Of a stretch of DNA of 64,000 bases, positions 6,819 through 15,545 are shown piece after piece. The stretch's first letter is position 1; every line of letters starts with the position of its first letter. The notes under the pieces are model-generated. The model did no database searches and was not told the origin of the DNA. It saw only the letters and a program-made list of their open reading frames with translations. A program made the position numbers and the translations under genes. Source of the DNA: CAADGU01 sp035444285 (GTDB taxonomy: Bacteria > Chloroflexota > Anaerolineae > Promineifilales > Promineifilaceae); assembly GCA_035444285.1 (NCBI GenBank), contig DAOMOK010000002.1, positions 310,001-374,000 on the forward strand, written 5' to 3'.

Positions 6819-8198
6819 ATGACATCCCATCAACGGCGTGTACAAATCAGGCAATTTGCCAGCGAATATAAACCGACCTGGCGCAGTCTGTTTTTGCTGC
6901 TGCTGGCGCTGCTGTGTCTGGGGCTGTCTTATTTTTGGGCCTGGCTGCTGCTGGGGGTGGTGTTGATCACGGCCGTGACCTTCTATCTCCTTCGCGCCGA
7001 CATTCACCAGACGCCTGGCTCCGCCGATTTCACATTGACCCGTCAGCACAACAGCCAGATGACACTCTCCCAACCCAGCCCGGTGACGGTGACGGTGGAA
7101 AACCTGACCGGACAGGCGGTGGATGTGGAAGTATGGGATGCGACCCCGTTCTGGGTGACGGCGCTCAATGTGCGGCGTTCGCCCCATTGGTCGCTGACAT
7201 TGAAGCCACACGGCCGTGCCGAATTCCCCTATCAGATACGCCCCATCAAACGTGGTGACCATGCCTTTGGTGATTTGACACTGCGCTGGACAAGTGTGTG
7301 GGGGTTGTTTTTGCGTCAGGCTGTTTACCCCCTGCCGACGCAGGTGAAGGTTTATCCCAATTTGCTGCAAATTCGGCAGTATGAACAATTGGCGCGGCAC
7401 GGCCGTCAGATTCAGATCGGGCTGCGGCAGTCACAACAGTTTGGCAGCGGCAGCGAATTTGAGCAGTTGCGTGACTATGTGCCCGACGATGATTACCGCC
7501 GTATTTCCTGGAAGGCGACGGCGCGGCATGGCAAGCCGATTACGGTGGATTTTAGCCCGGAGCGCAGCCAGAACATAGTGCTGCTGGTGGATGTGGGGCG
7601 GCGGATGGGCACACGGCCGTTGGGCATAGCCCGTACCACCCGCCTTGACCTGGTCATCAACGCCGTACTCATGTTCAGCTATGTGGCCCTTAAACGGGGT
7701 GACCGGGTGGGCATGCTCACCTTCGCCGGGCAAATTCATCACTACATCCCGCCCCGTTCCGGCAGTAACCAACTGCTGTTCCTGGTGGAAGGTTTATACA
7801 ATGTGGAACCCCAGGCCAGTGATCCCGATTACGGCCGTGCCTTCCACTACCTGCAAACACAGCGCCAGCGCCGTTCTCTGTTGGTGCTGCTCACCGACCC
7901 CACCCGCCAGGAAGCGGTGGAATTGCTTGCGCCTCAATTAGGCGCTTTCTATCCACATCACCTGCCGCTGTGCATCACCCTCAGCGATCCCAATGTGTTG
8001 GCGGCGGCGCAGCGTTCCCCTTACAGCATGGACGCCATTCAAGAACGCGCCCTGGCCGAACAAATCCTGGATGAGCGCCTGATGTGGCGCAGCCTACTGG
8101 AAAGACGGGGCGTGATGACCATGGACATACCTGCCTATCACCTCACCGCCGGTCTCTTGAACAAATACCTGGAGCTAAAGGGGCAAACGCGGCTCTGA
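6819..8198 (+). CDS. DUF58 membrane protein
   Basis: A 459-residue protein with two hydrophobic helices near the N-terminus (about 22-58), an extracytoplasmic-type beta region, and the DUF58 core 'FEQLRDYVPDDDYRRISWKA' (about 210-230). A VWA-like segment 'IVLLVDVGRRM' follows. DUF58 proteins usually act with MoxR ATPases in envelope assembly or protein maturation; no MoxR is adjacent here (the window's MoxR lies at 51 kb). I use the ATG at 6819; a 37-codon upstream extension overlaps AT-rich non-coding-like sequence and relics. Confidence 0.82.
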   Translation: MTSHQRRVQIRQFASEYKPTWRSLFLLLLALLCLGLSYFWAWLLLGVVLITAVTFYLLRADIHQTPGSADFTLTRQHNSQMTLSQPSPVTVTVENLTGQAVDVEVWDATPFWVTALNVRRSPHWSLTLKPHGRAEFPYQIRPIKRGDHAFGDLTLRWTSVWGLFLRQAVYPLPTQVKVYPNLLQIRQYEQLARHGRQIQIGLRQSQQFGSGSEFEQLRDYVPDDDYRRISWKATARHGKPITVDFSPERSQNIVLLVDVGRRMGTRPLGIARTTRLDLVINAVLMFSYVALKRGDRVGMLTFAGQIHHYIPPRSGSNQLLFLVEGLYNVEPQASDPDYGRAFHYLQTQRQRRSLLVLLTDPTRQEAVELLAPQLGAFYPHHLPLCITLSDPNVLAAAQRSPYSMDAIQERALAEQILDERLMWRSLLERRGVMTMDIPAYHLTAGLLNKYLELKGQTRL

Positions 8199-8245
8199 GG
8201 CGTCATGCCTCTGTAACGTGATGCGTGAATTATTATGTCTACTTT

Positions 8246-8274
8246 TTGCCGGAAAGCGGATTGGCTGATATACT
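8246..8274 (+). promoter_or_regulatory. promoter of initiator tRNA
   Basis: TTGCCG (8246-8251), a 17-nt spacer and TATACT (8269-8274) lie 14 nt before the mature 5' end of the tRNA. Four of six and five of six bases match the sigma-70-type consensus. Confidence 0.6.
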
Positions 8275-8287
8275 TCCTATCTGTCGT

Positions 8288-8359
8288 TGCGGGGTAGAGC
8301 AGAGGCAGCTCGTCGGGCTCATAACCCGGAGGTCGCAGGTTCGAATCCTGTCCCCGCTA
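8288..8359 (+). tRNA. tRNA-fMet (CAT), initiator
   Basis: A full cloverleaf can be folded: 7-bp acceptor whose first pair is mismatched (T1 against T72), D stem GAGC/GCTC, anticodon stem TCGGG/CCCGG around loop CTCATAA, and T stem GCAGG/CCTGT around TTCGAAT. The unpaired 1:72 position and the three consecutive G:C pairs next to the anticodon loop are the marks of the initiator, not elongator, methionine tRNA. CCA is not encoded. The D loop is short (7 nt). Confidence 0.93.
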
Positions 8360-8369
8360 TAATGAAAAG

Positions 8370-8398
8370 CCGGGTTTCTGATAAGAAACCCGGTTTTT
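8370..8398 (+). terminator. rho-independent terminator after tRNA-fMet
   Basis: A perfect 10-bp stem CCGGGTTTCT / AGAAACCCGG with a GATA loop is followed by TTTTTG and more T residues. It lies 10 nt after the tRNA 3' end and just before the converging PCD gene. Confidence 0.9.
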
Positions 8399-8401
8399 GT
8401 T

Positions 8402-8704
8402 TTACGGCTTACGGCCGTCCGCCAGCGCCTCCATCTTCCGTGCCAGTTCAATATCCAGGTTGCTGATCTGGTTGCCCAGACTATGCGTTACCAGGTCCAC
8501 CGTCACCCGATTATAAACATTGCCCCACTCAGGATGGTGATCCATCTTGTCTGCTTCAATGGCTGCGCTCATCATCCAGCCCATCGCCTGGGAAAAGGTG
8601 GCAAAGCGGTACTCTTTGTGCAGCTTGCCATCCTGCATCTGCCAGCCTGGCAGCGTTTGTAACGCTTCGTCTAATTCTGCTTGTTCAAGCGGATAACGTT
8701 TCAT
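8402..8704 (-). CDS. phhB: pterin-4a-carbinolamine dehydratase
   Basis: A 100-residue protein with the PCD/DCoH active-site pattern 'DKMDHHPEWGNVYNRV' and 'THSLGNQISNLD'. The His-His-Pro and the later His carry out dehydration of 4a-hydroxytetrahydropterin, regenerating the cofactor of aromatic amino acid hydroxylases. In bacteria without a hydroxylase the family often serves in molybdopterin- or folate-related metabolism, and no hydroxylase is seen here. The start at 8704 (MKRYPLEQAEL) is chosen over a 7-codon longer frame because it matches the usual family N-terminus. Confidence 0.9.
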   Translation of the reverse strand: MKRYPLEQAELDEALQTLPGWQMQDGKLHKEYRFATFSQAMGWMMSAAIEADKMDHHPEWGNVYNRVTVDLVTHSLGNQISNLDIELARKMEALADGRKP

Positions 8705-8728
8705 ACCACACCTGCCTGAAAACATTCT

Positions 8729-9868
8729 TTACAACAACGTGTTGAAAAGTTGGAGCAACTGCCAACCAATGAGATAGCCAATACCAGCGCCCAGTACCCC
8801 TAATACCAGACCAAGAATAGCGCCGTTCACGGCCGTGCGCCGGTTCGCCCCCGACAATTTCCTTACCATCTCCACAATCGGCCAGCGGTCTGACCCCAGC
8901 ATAATCATCTCAATCAGTCGTCCAATGGTCAGCCGGTTCACCTGCTGCTGCTCAATCTCAATGATCACGCCCAACAGCATCCCAATGATTGCCAGCGTCA
9001 CCGCCAGCGCAATCATCGCTCCCTCACCCGCTGCCGCCGCTCCCACAATAATGCCGATCAAGATAGCCGGCGCCAGAAATGGTACGGCGCCCTGCTGGAT
9101 CATTTCGGCCGGGGCTTCAATGGCTTCTTCCATGCCTGCCGGTAATCCCCGGCTGGTAAGGCCGCCAAAAAAGCCGATAGCGGCTACTACCAGCATCGGC
9201 GTCAGCGCGCCGGCCAACATACCGATGACCAATCCGGCCAGGATGCCCTGAAAAAGAGAACCCGCCAGGGCCAGCAAACCAAAAATGACCGCGCTAGAAA
9301 TAACTGCCTGGCGTGTCTGGAAATAAGAGCCTAAATACCCCCCCACCACCAGACCCAAAAGCAGCGCCATAATGCTCCCCCACCAGCCAGTGCTGATGAG
9401 AGCCATGGTCAGTCCGGTAATCAGCCCTACCCCGGCGCCTAAAACCGCACCAACGACAATGGAACCAAAGACCAAAAACAGACCAACACTGGCCGGATCA
9501 CCTTCGTCCGGGCGCGCGCGGGTGATAAACCCCACCACCGCACCGAGCAACATGCCACGTACCATGCCAAACAGCGCCGCCTGCCAGATGCTTTCTGGAA
9601 TACCACCTAAGAGAAAGGCGATCTCACCCACAATAGCGCCCGTAACGCCGCCGGCAACCAGGCCACTTATCAGGCGGCGGTTGTTGTCCAGGGCATTGTT
9701 GTAGGCGCCAAAAAGGGTTAACAAGACAGCCGCGCCCACCAGAGTGCCGAGGAGCTTATTGACCAGCCCTCCCAGTATGCCCAGGCAAATGCCCACGACC
9801 AAAATAAACAATAGATCACGCCAGGTTTTGGTATTGTTGCTGCTGGAAACCCTGTCAGTCATCATCAT
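8729..9868 (-). CDS. glycine-rich polytopic membrane protein
   Basis: A 379-residue integral membrane protein made almost wholly of Gly/Ala/Ile/Leu helices with glycine-zipper spacing ('VVGAVLGAGVGLITG', 'LGLVLGVLGAGIGYLIG'), probably 9-11 membrane spans. No transporter or enzyme family is recognised. A short loop 'SRGLPAGMEEAIEAPAEM' lies in the middle and a charged stretch 'QVNRLTIGRLIEMIM' precedes the last two helices. The start is set at one of three consecutive ATGs (9868). It ends 24 nt before the PCD start and follows the V4R gene by 46 nt, so it probably belongs to one minus-strand operon. Confidence 0.65.
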   Translation of the reverse strand: MMMTDRVSSSNNTKTWRDLLFILVVGICLGILGGLVNKLLGTLVGAAVLLTLFGAYNNALDNNRRLISGLVAGGVTGAIVGEIAFLLGGIPESIWQAALFGMVRGMLLGAVVGFITRARPDEGDPASVGLFLVFGSIVVGAVLGAGVGLITGLTMALISTGWWGSIMALLLGLVVGGYLGSYFQTRQAVISSAVIFGLLALAGSLFQGILAGLVIGMLAGALTPMLVVAAIGFFGGLTSRGLPAGMEEAIEAPAEMIQQGAVPFLAPAILIGIIVGAAAAGEGAMIALAVTLAIIGMLLGVIIEIEQQQVNRLTIGRLIEMIMLGSDRWPIVEMVRKLSGANRRTAVNGAILGLVLGVLGAGIGYLIGWQLLQLFNTLL

Positions 9869-9885
9869 CGCATATGAGGTAATTG

Positions 9886-9917
9886 GGTATTTACCCAATT
9901 ACTCAATTACTCAATTA
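9886..9917. repeat. octameric tandem repeat (attacYca type)
   Basis: Tandem copies of an 8-9 bp unit (caattaccc / caattactc) lie between the V4R and membrane-protein genes. The same word family recurs inside the coding sequence at 20309-20336. Confidence 0.6.
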
Positions 9918-10562
9918 CATTCCTGCTTCCCGAATCTCAAAACGGCAATAGTCGTGCCCCTGTGCCCGGCAGTGTGTTTCTGTCACTTCAAAATCGCGGA
10001 AATCTTTGCCGGTGGCGTAAGCCATTGCCTCGCTGAGTGTGCCCACATACATGTGGCAAAGCGGTTTATCGGTGTGGCGTAAGTGGCAGATCACGCAGGC
10101 GTAGTCGGTAAATACAAACACGCCATCTTCATCCCGGACATCAATTAGACCATAAGGCACTGTATCCATGAGTGCCTTGCGAATGCCCAATAAGACCGCC
10201 CGCATCCGCAGCCGCTGGGGCAGCGCCTTCAACGCAATGCCCGCCAGCCCCATCGTGGCCGACTGTTCCCGAATACCCCAGCGGAACGAGGAACGGCCGA
10301 TACGCTGCAACATCCCTTTCCCGGCGCGCCCGGTAAACTCTTCAATGGCGGCATTCAGCCGGGCAAACTCGCGCGCTTCTATGCCCGATTCCAGGTTGTT
10401 GGGCGGTGGATTATTGACATAACGATCAAGGCCGCTGTTTTGCAAAACAGCGTTCAGCCCATTTGTGCCCAATACTTCTTCCATACCCTGCATGGTTTGC
10501 AGTAACAGGGCATTAATATAAGGAGCGTCATCGGGAATGTGGACGGGTTCATACTGGGTCAT
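9915..10562 (-). CDS. V4R-domain protein
   Basis: A 215-residue protein whose C-terminal half is a V4R (4-vinyl-reductase) domain: 'VFVFTDYACVICHLRHTDKP', 'SEAMAYATGKDFRDFEV', then the cysteine signature 'ETHCRAQGHDYCRFEI' (about 193-208). V4R domains bind small hydrophobic molecules or carry metal or cysteine-based sensing; they occur in bacteriochlorophyll synthesis and in aromatic-responsive regulators. No photosynthesis gene is nearby, so a sensory or ligand-binding role is more likely. The start at 10562 overlaps the GNAT gene by 14 nt. Confidence 0.75.
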   Translation of the reverse strand: MTQYEPVHIPDDAPYINALLLQTMQGMEEVLGTNGLNAVLQNSGLDRYVNNPPPNNLESGIEAREFARLNAAIEEFTGRAGKGMLQRIGRSSFRWGIREQSATMGLAGIALKALPQRLRMRAVLLGIRKALMDTVPYGLIDVRDEDGVFVFTDYACVICHLRHTDKPLCHMYVGTLSEAMAYATGKDFRDFEVTETHCRAQGHDYCRFEIREAGM

Positions 10563-11508
10563 GCGATATTTCCTTGAGCCACAGAGGCCAGCGATGACCG
10601 CTGGGGCGAAAGCCAAATTTACGATACAAATGTTGTGAAGGCAGGTTATCTATCTGGGTATTGAGAGAAACATTGATCAGGCCATGTCGGTGATAACCGG
10701 CAAAGGCGTGGGCTAACAGGGCAGAGCCAATGCCCTGACCCTGGTAATCGGGGTGGATGGTCAGCCGCACCAAATGTGCGCCGGAGTCGCCGTGGGCGCT
10801 GAGTTGGAAACCGACTACCGTTTCGGCCGTATCCCTCACCCACACCACATCAAAACTAAGCGCCTGGTAGGATGCCAGCCGCAGGGCATGGGCACTGTGC
10901 CGCCACAACGGCCCAAACGCGGCCATTTCCAGGTCGGCCAGAGTATCAAAATCGGCGTCGGTGATGGGGCGGATGGTGAAGGCAGTTGGCAGGGGGGATG
11001 GCGGCACGGCCGTGTCATCCTTTACATAGGTCTCAATCTGATTATGCAGGCTAAATCCCATCTCTGTGAGCCAACTACCCGGCCAAAACATGGCCGGCAT
11101 CCAGGCCAGGTAGGAAACCCGCCGCCGTTGCAAATGGGTTTCCACCCGCCGCATCATTTCTGCCAATACCTCAGCCGGTGCGGGCAAATTGCGGCTTAGC
11201 GCCGCCACTCGCACCCAGGCCACTTCCGGCACATCGGCGGCAGCCGCCAGGCAAGCCAATGCCTGCTGCCGCACGCCTACGAACCGGGCAGCAGCAGATA
11301 AGGGGGACGTGACCGGCTTGGGCAAGATGACAAAACCGGCGGTACCCAACCAGTCGCCGGGCATGTACCAATCGGCGTGTAAGTGGCGGTAGACGGCCGT
11401 TTCCAACAGCCGTGTCACCGCGCCTGCGTCAGCCTGGGTGGCCACCCGAATCCCCTTGTTTAGCTCTGCCGGGAGGAGGTGAGAAACTGCGTCGTTTGCC
11501 AATTCCAT
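10549..11508 (-). CDS. GNAT N-acetyltransferase, two-domain
   Basis: A 319-residue protein. The C-terminal part (about 185-319) is a full GNAT domain: 'FTIRPITDADFDTLADLE', acetyl-CoA loop 'LTIHPDYQGQGIGSALLAHAF' split as V-x-P-x-x-Q-G-x-G-x-G, and 'NLPSQHLYRKFGFRPSG'. The N-terminal part looks like a degenerate GNAT copy. Substrate unknown. It heads a minus-strand operon with the V4R and membrane-protein genes and is divergent from recA; the two starts are 57 nt apart. Confidence 0.82.
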   Translation of the reverse strand: MELANDAVSHLLPAELNKGIRVATQADAGAVTRLLETAVYRHLHADWYMPGDWLGTAGFVILPKPVTSPLSAAARFVGVRQQALACLAAAADVPEVAWVRVAALSRNLPAPAEVLAEMMRRVETHLQRRRVSYLAWMPAMFWPGSWLTEMGFSLHNQIETYVKDDTAVPPSPLPTAFTIRPITDADFDTLADLEMAAFGPLWRHSAHALRLASYQALSFDVVWVRDTAETVVGFQLSAHGDSGAHLVRLTIHPDYQGQGIGSALLAHAFAGYHRHGLINVSLNTQIDNLPSQHLYRKFGFRPSGHRWPLWLKEISHDPV

Positions 11509-11564
11509 AACGCTATTGTACACTACATAATCAAAATTCTAACAAGCACCTTTCATAAGGAAAA

Positions 11565-12572
11565 ATGGCAAAAGAGGGAAAAGATCGGCAGCTAGAAAAC
11601 ACAATCGCCACTTTAACCAAGAAGTATGGTGAAGGGACGATTATGCGTTTGGGTGATGCCCGTCACCTGCAAATTGAAGCCATTCCCACCGGGGCGTTGT
11701 CGCTGGATGTTGCGCTGGGGGTAGGGGGCTTACCACGAGGCCGCGTCATTGAAATTTATGGCCCGGAATCTTCCGGCAAAACAACCCTGTGCCAGCACAT
11801 CATTGCCGAAGCGCAAAAAATGGGTGGTATCTGCGCCTTTGTGGATATGGAACATGCGCTGGACCCTCTGTATGCCGAACGGTGTGGGGTAGACATCAAT
11901 AATCTCTATGTGTCACAGCCCGATACCGGTGAGCAGGCATTGGAAATTGCCGAAGCCCTTATTCGCTCCGGTACGATGGATGTGGTGGTCGTAGATTCGG
12001 TGGCTGCGCTGGTGCCCCGTGCGGAAATTGAAGGAGAAATGGGTGACGCTCATGTCGGCTTACAGGCGCGGTTGATGTCTCAGGCGCTGCGCAAGCTGTC
12101 TGGCGCGATCAAACAAACCAACACGGTCATGATTTTCACCAACCAACTGCGTTCCAAAATTGGGGTGATGTTTGGCAACCCGGAGACCACCAGCGGTGGT
12201 AATGCCCTGAAGTTTTATGCCTCGGTGCGGCTGGATATCCGGCGCACGGAGACGATTAAAGCGGGCAGCGAGGTTGTCGGCAGCCGGGCGGTGGTGAAGG
12301 TGAAAAAGAACAAGGTGGCCCCCCCCTTTACCGAAGCCGGGTTTGACATCATGTACAACCAGGGTATTTCCAAAACGGGGTGTGTGTTAGACCTGGCGAC
12401 GGAACGTGGCCTGATAGAAAAACGGGGCGCGTTTTTCCGGTATGGCGAAACGTTATTGGGCCAGGGGCGTGAAAATGCCAAAGAGTACCTGACCACACAT
12501 CCTGAACTTTTATTTGAATTAGAGAACCTGATTCGTCAGGATGCCGGTTTGCCACAGTTGCAGCCGGTATGA
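11565..12572 (+). CDS. recA: recombinase RecA
   Basis: A 335-residue RecA with all core features: Walker A 'GPESSGKTT' (66-74), 'ALDPLYAERCGVDINNLYVS', Walker B 'DVVVVDSVAALVP', the L1/L2 region 'MIFTNQLRSKIGVMFGNPET' and the conserved 'GGNALKFYASVRLDIRR'. It polymerises on single-stranded DNA, drives strand exchange and triggers LexA self-cleavage. The start follows AAGGAAAA. I see no recognisable LexA box in the 57-nt upstream spacer. recA contains no ACGGCCGT octamer although its neighbours do. Confidence 0.98.
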   Translation: MAKEGKDRQLENTIATLTKKYGEGTIMRLGDARHLQIEAIPTGALSLDVALGVGGLPRGRVIEIYGPESSGKTTLCQHIIAEAQKMGGICAFVDMEHALDPLYAERCGVDINNLYVSQPDTGEQALEIAEALIRSGTMDVVVVDSVAALVPRAEIEGEMGDAHVGLQARLMSQALRKLSGAIKQTNTVMIFTNQLRSKIGVMFGNPETTSGGNALKFYASVRLDIRRTETIKAGSEVVGSRAVVKVKKNKVAPPFTEAGFDIMYNQGISKTGCVLDLATERGLIEKRGAFFRYGETLLGQGRENAKEYLTTHPELLFELENLIRQDAGLPQLQPV

Positions 12573-12999
12573 ATGTGACAAGTGAAACGGCCGTGTAACC
12601 ATTCCGGCCTCTGCCATTGGCAACCAGATTGAAACCGACGATTAGACATTGATTTTGTCTGAAGCAAGTCATATGCATACGCTGCGTTCCCCATTTTTGG
12701 GGAAACGCTCTTTTTCAGAAAAATGATTTTGAACGCAAAAAGCAAAAAAGCTTTTTTAGGAATTGTTGAATATGGTCTGCAAATTGCTGTATTGTAACCA
12801 TCAAAACCCGTGCAATGTCATTTGTACAGTTATCCTTTTCTCAAGCAGTCCGAAGAAGAGGATAGTCTGATTTAGCAACTGCGTAGAGTCAGCCGCCCCG
12901 CCTGCGGGTGGTTTCTTGCCTGAAAAGACAACCTCAATAACTCGTCGCATAGTGAAGATGGTAAAGCCGTGGCGGCCTACGCTGCGGCTTTGTTGTTTT
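12573..12999. other. recA-recX intergenic region
   Basis: 427 nt without a convincing gene. It holds one ACGGCCGT just after recA, the recA terminator (12684-12715), an A/T-rich stretch with the 14-bp palindrome AAAAAAGCTTTTTT, and a GC-rich part before recX. Because a terminator follows recA, recX probably needs its own promoter, which I could not identify. Confidence 0.5.
12684..12715 (+). terminator. rho-independent terminator of recA
   Basis: GCGTTCCCC pairs with GGGGAAACGC (one bulged A) around an ATTTTT loop, followed by TCTTTTT. It lies 112 nt after the recA stop. Confidence 0.75.
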
Positions 13000-13623
13000 A
13001 TGGGCACAATTACGGCATTAACAACCCAACAGCGGAACCCCAACCGGGTAAGTGTTTTCCTGGATGGGGAATTTGCGTTTGGGTTGGCGGCGATGACGGC
13101 CGTATCCTTGCGCATAGGCCAGACGTTAACGGCCGTTGATATTGACCAACTGCAACAGGCCGATGAATTGGAAAACGCCAAACAAAGTGCCATCCGTTAT
13201 ATTGGTTACCGCCCACGCAGCATCGCCGAGGTGCGGACGCATTTACGCAACAAAGGATTTGCGGACACGGCCGTAGATTTGGCCTGTGTCCGGTTGCAGG
13301 AAGTTGGTTTATTGGATGATGCTGCCTTCGCCCAATACTGGGTTGAGCAGCGCGAAACGTTCAAACCGCGCAGCCAACTGGCGCTGCAACAGGAATTGCA
13401 GCAGAAAGGGGTGAGCCGGGAAATTATTGGTTCGGTATTAACTGAGGTAGATGAAACCGACGCTGCCCGTCAGGCGGCGCTTAAACAAGCGTCCCGCTGG
13501 CAGCGCCTGCCCGAAGCAGAATTCAGACAAAAACTCAGCAGTCACCTGCAACGGCGCGGCTTTTCATATGACCTTATTAAACAAATTGTCAATGAGAGTT
13601 GGAAAGAATTGAACGAACGATAG
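13000..13623 (+). CDS. recX: regulatory protein RecX
   Basis: A 207-residue RecX: repeated three-helix units 'AIRYIGYRPRSIAEVRTHLR', 'RLQEVGLLDDAAFAQYWVEQR', and the C-terminal 'HLQRRGFSYDLIKQIVNE'. RecX binds RecA filaments and modulates their stability. The start at 13000 (MGTITALTTQQRN) is chosen over a 28-codon extension with no family similarity. The N-terminal beta segment with 'VSVFLDGEFAFGL' is typical. It lies downstream of recA in the usual order, but at 427 nt distance. Confidence 0.93.
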   Translation: MGTITALTTQQRNPNRVSVFLDGEFAFGLAAMTAVSLRIGQTLTAVDIDQLQQADELENAKQSAIRYIGYRPRSIAEVRTHLRNKGFADTAVDLACVRLQEVGLLDDAAFAQYWVEQRETFKPRSQLALQQELQQKGVSREIIGSVLTEVDETDAARQAALKQASRWQRLPEAEFRQKLSSHLQRRGFSYDLIKQIVNESWKELNER

Positions 13624-13640
13624 TATTCAGCAAGGATGAG

Positions 13641-13671
13641 ATTCATAATTCATAATTCATCCTTCATAATT
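13641..13671. repeat. heptameric 'attcata' tandem repeat
   Basis: Copies of attcata/attcatc lie between recX and rny. The same 7-bp word recurs at 19351-19382 and 42711-42748. Confidence 0.65.
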
Positions 13672-13688
13672 TTGTTAGGAGAGCAACT

Positions 13689-15218
13689 ATGCCCATTATA
13701 TATGCGATTGTGGGCCTGCTGATTGGGGCTGTGGCGGCTGCTGCCATCACCTACATGGTGCTGAAGCCCCGAATTCAGGAGGCTCAACAAGATCTAGAAA
13801 TAGAACTCGAACAAAAACGAAAAGAGACTGAAATTGAAAACCAAAAGCTACTGGAAACAGCGCGCCGTGAAGCCAAACAAATTCGCACCGAGGCCGAAAA
13901 AGTCATCGAGCGTCGCTACGCTGACCTGGCACGCGCCGAAGAACGAGTAGACCGGCGCAGTGAAAACCTGGACAAGCAGGTGCAAAAAGCAGAACAGCGC
14001 GAACAAATTTTGAATAAGCGCCAGAGCCGTATAGACCGGCGGCATAATGAACTGGAAACGCTGGAAACCACCATACGCGGCCAGTTGGAACAAGTAGCCA
14101 ACATGACTGTGGAGGAAGCCAAACAGCAGTTATTACAAGATGTGGAAAAGGAAGCGCGGCAGGATATGGCCCGCATCATGCGCGAAATTGAAGACGAAGC
14201 CAAAGAGACGGCCAACCAGAAAGCGCGCGAACTGATTGCCATGGCTATCCAGCGCATCGCCAGCGACCAGGTGGCGGAGATCACGGTCTCCACAGTGGTG
14301 CTGCCCAGCGAGGAGATGAAAGGGCGCATCATTGGTCGCAGTGGGCGTAACATTCGCGCCTTTGAGCAGGCAGCGGGTGTAGATATTGTGGTGGATGACA
14401 CACCGGAAGCGGTGACGATTTCCAGCTTTGATCCGGTACGCCGCGAAGTGGCGCGGCGGGCGTTGGAGAAGTTGATCACCGACGGCCGTATCCACCCCGC
14501 CCGCATCGAAAAATTGATCAAAGACGCCCAACAACAGGTCAACCAGGACATCAAAGAAGCCGGCGAACAGGCCGCCTACGAAGCCAACGTCCATGGCCTG
14601 CACCCGCAAGTCACCAAGATGTTGGGCCGCCTGAAATATCGTACCTCCTATGGTCAGAATCAACTGTTCCACGCTGTGGAAGCGTCTAAAATTTCCTCCG
14701 TGCTGGCGGCTGAATTGGGCGCCAATATTGAAATCGCCAAGATGGGTGGTTTGCTGCACGACATTGGCAAAGCCATGGACCACGAACAGGAAGGCACCCA
14801 CGCCATGCTCGGCGCGGAATTTTGCAAACGCTTCAACGTGCCCCCGGCCGTCATCAACGCCATTGCTTCCCATCACCACGAGGTAGAGCAAGAATCGGTC
14901 GAATCTATCATCGTGGAAGCGGCCGATGCCATTTCCGGCGCCCGACCCGGCGCCCGCCGCGAAAGTCTGGAAAATTACATCAAACGGGTGCGCACGTTGG
15001 AAGATATTGCCACGTCGTTCCAGGGGGTGGAGAGCGCCTATGCCTTACAGGCCGGGCGGGAGATTCGCATCCTGGTAAAACCAGATCAAATTGACGATCT
15101 GGATGCGATGCGCCTATCCAAAAACATTGCCAAGAGCATTGAGGAGAGTATGCAGTATCCCGGCCAGATTCAAGTGACCGTCATCCGCGAAACCCGCGCC
15201 CTCAGCTTCGCTAAATAG
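13689..15218 (+). CDS. rny: ribonuclease Y
   Basis: A 509-residue RNase Y with the standard order: an N-terminal membrane helix (1-25), a long charged coiled coil (about 30-190), a KH domain with 'GRIIGRSGRNIRAFE' (about 212-226), and an HD domain with 'LLHDIGKAMDHE' (His-Asp at 357-358) and 'HHHEVEQESVESIIVEAADA'. It is the membrane-bound endoribonuclease that starts mRNA decay in many bacteria lacking RNase E. RBS AGGAG lies 8 nt before ATG. The upstream spacer has an 'attcata' heptamer repeat. A strong inverted repeat follows the stop. Confidence 0.97.
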   Translation: MPIIYAIVGLLIGAVAAAAITYMVLKPRIQEAQQDLEIELEQKRKETEIENQKLLETARREAKQIRTEAEKVIERRYADLARAEERVDRRSENLDKQVQKAEQREQILNKRQSRIDRRHNELETLETTIRGQLEQVANMTVEEAKQQLLQDVEKEARQDMARIMREIEDEAKETANQKARELIAMAIQRIASDQVAEITVSTVVLPSEEMKGRIIGRSGRNIRAFEQAAGVDIVVDDTPEAVTISSFDPVRREVARRALEKLITDGRIHPARIEKLIKDAQQQVNQDIKEAGEQAAYEANVHGLHPQVTKMLGRLKYRTSYGQNQLFHAVEASKISSVLAAELGANIEIAKMGGLLHDIGKAMDHEQEGTHAMLGAEFCKRFNVPPAVINAIASHHHEVEQESVESIIVEAADAISGARPGARRESLENYIKRVRTLEDIATSFQGVESAYALQAGREIRILVKPDQIDDLDAMRLSKNIAKSIEESMQYPGQIQVTVIRETRALSFAK

Positions 15219-15222
15219 ACAG

Positions 15223-15277
15223 GTTCGTAGTAGGCGATTTATCGCCGTCAAAGGGCGATAAATCGCCTACTACGAAC
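15223..15277. repeat. long inverted repeat, family A copy 1
   Basis: A perfect 24-bp inverted repeat beginning GTTCGTAGTAGGCGATTTAT, with a 7-nt spacer. It sits between the converging ends of rny and the 82-residue gene, so as RNA it could act as a bidirectional terminator or a 3' stabilising hairpin, though no T-run follows. Other copies lie at 36365, 47949 and 59086. Confidence 0.85.
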
Positions 15278-15282
15278 GGGAT

Positions 15283-15531
15283 TCATTTGTCCTCAAAATC
15301 TTCGGCGAACCAACGGGTGAGGGGCACAATGCGGGCGCGGGGGCGCACCAGGGGCGGCACTATGGCCCGCGCCTGATTGATATTCTCCACCTCCACAATC
15401 GCCCAGCCGGTGTGATCACCAGCTTTACAGCCCCATTCAAAATGGTGGATATACCCCATAGCCAGCACATCCCGCAGGATACGCTCACACTCTTCCGCTT
15501 CATGCGGTGATTCAATGATGTATCTGTTCAT
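15283..15531 (-). CDS. small conserved-looking hypothetical protein
   Basis: An 82-residue protein (MNRYIIESPHEAEECERILR...) that looks like a ferredoxin-like alpha/beta fold, with an 'EWGCKAGDHTGWAIVEVEN' core. I recognise no named family. It starts 14 nt after the aldo/keto reductase stop on the same strand and has AGGAG before its ATG, so the two are probably co-transcribed. Its stop lies 5 nt from family A inverted repeat copy 1. Confidence 0.7.
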   Translation of the reverse strand: MNRYIIESPHEAEECERILRDVLAMGYIHHFEWGCKAGDHTGWAIVEVENINQARAIVPPLVRPRARIVPLTRWFAEDFEDK

Positions 15532-15545
15532 GTTTGTGTCCTCCT

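Noticed and set aside
8239..8451. 70-codon open frame across tRNA-fMet on the minus strand
   Set aside because: It runs through the tRNA and its terminator and has no RBS or family features.
11509..11564. possible LexA box in front of recA
   Set aside because: No CGAAC-N4-GTTCG or CTGT-N8-ACAG type palindrome is visible in the spacer; other LexA types cannot be excluded.
12709..12770. AAAAAAGCTTTTTT palindrome as terminator of recA
   Set aside because: It has no loop or GC stem; the GCGTTCCCC hairpin at 12684 is a better terminator.
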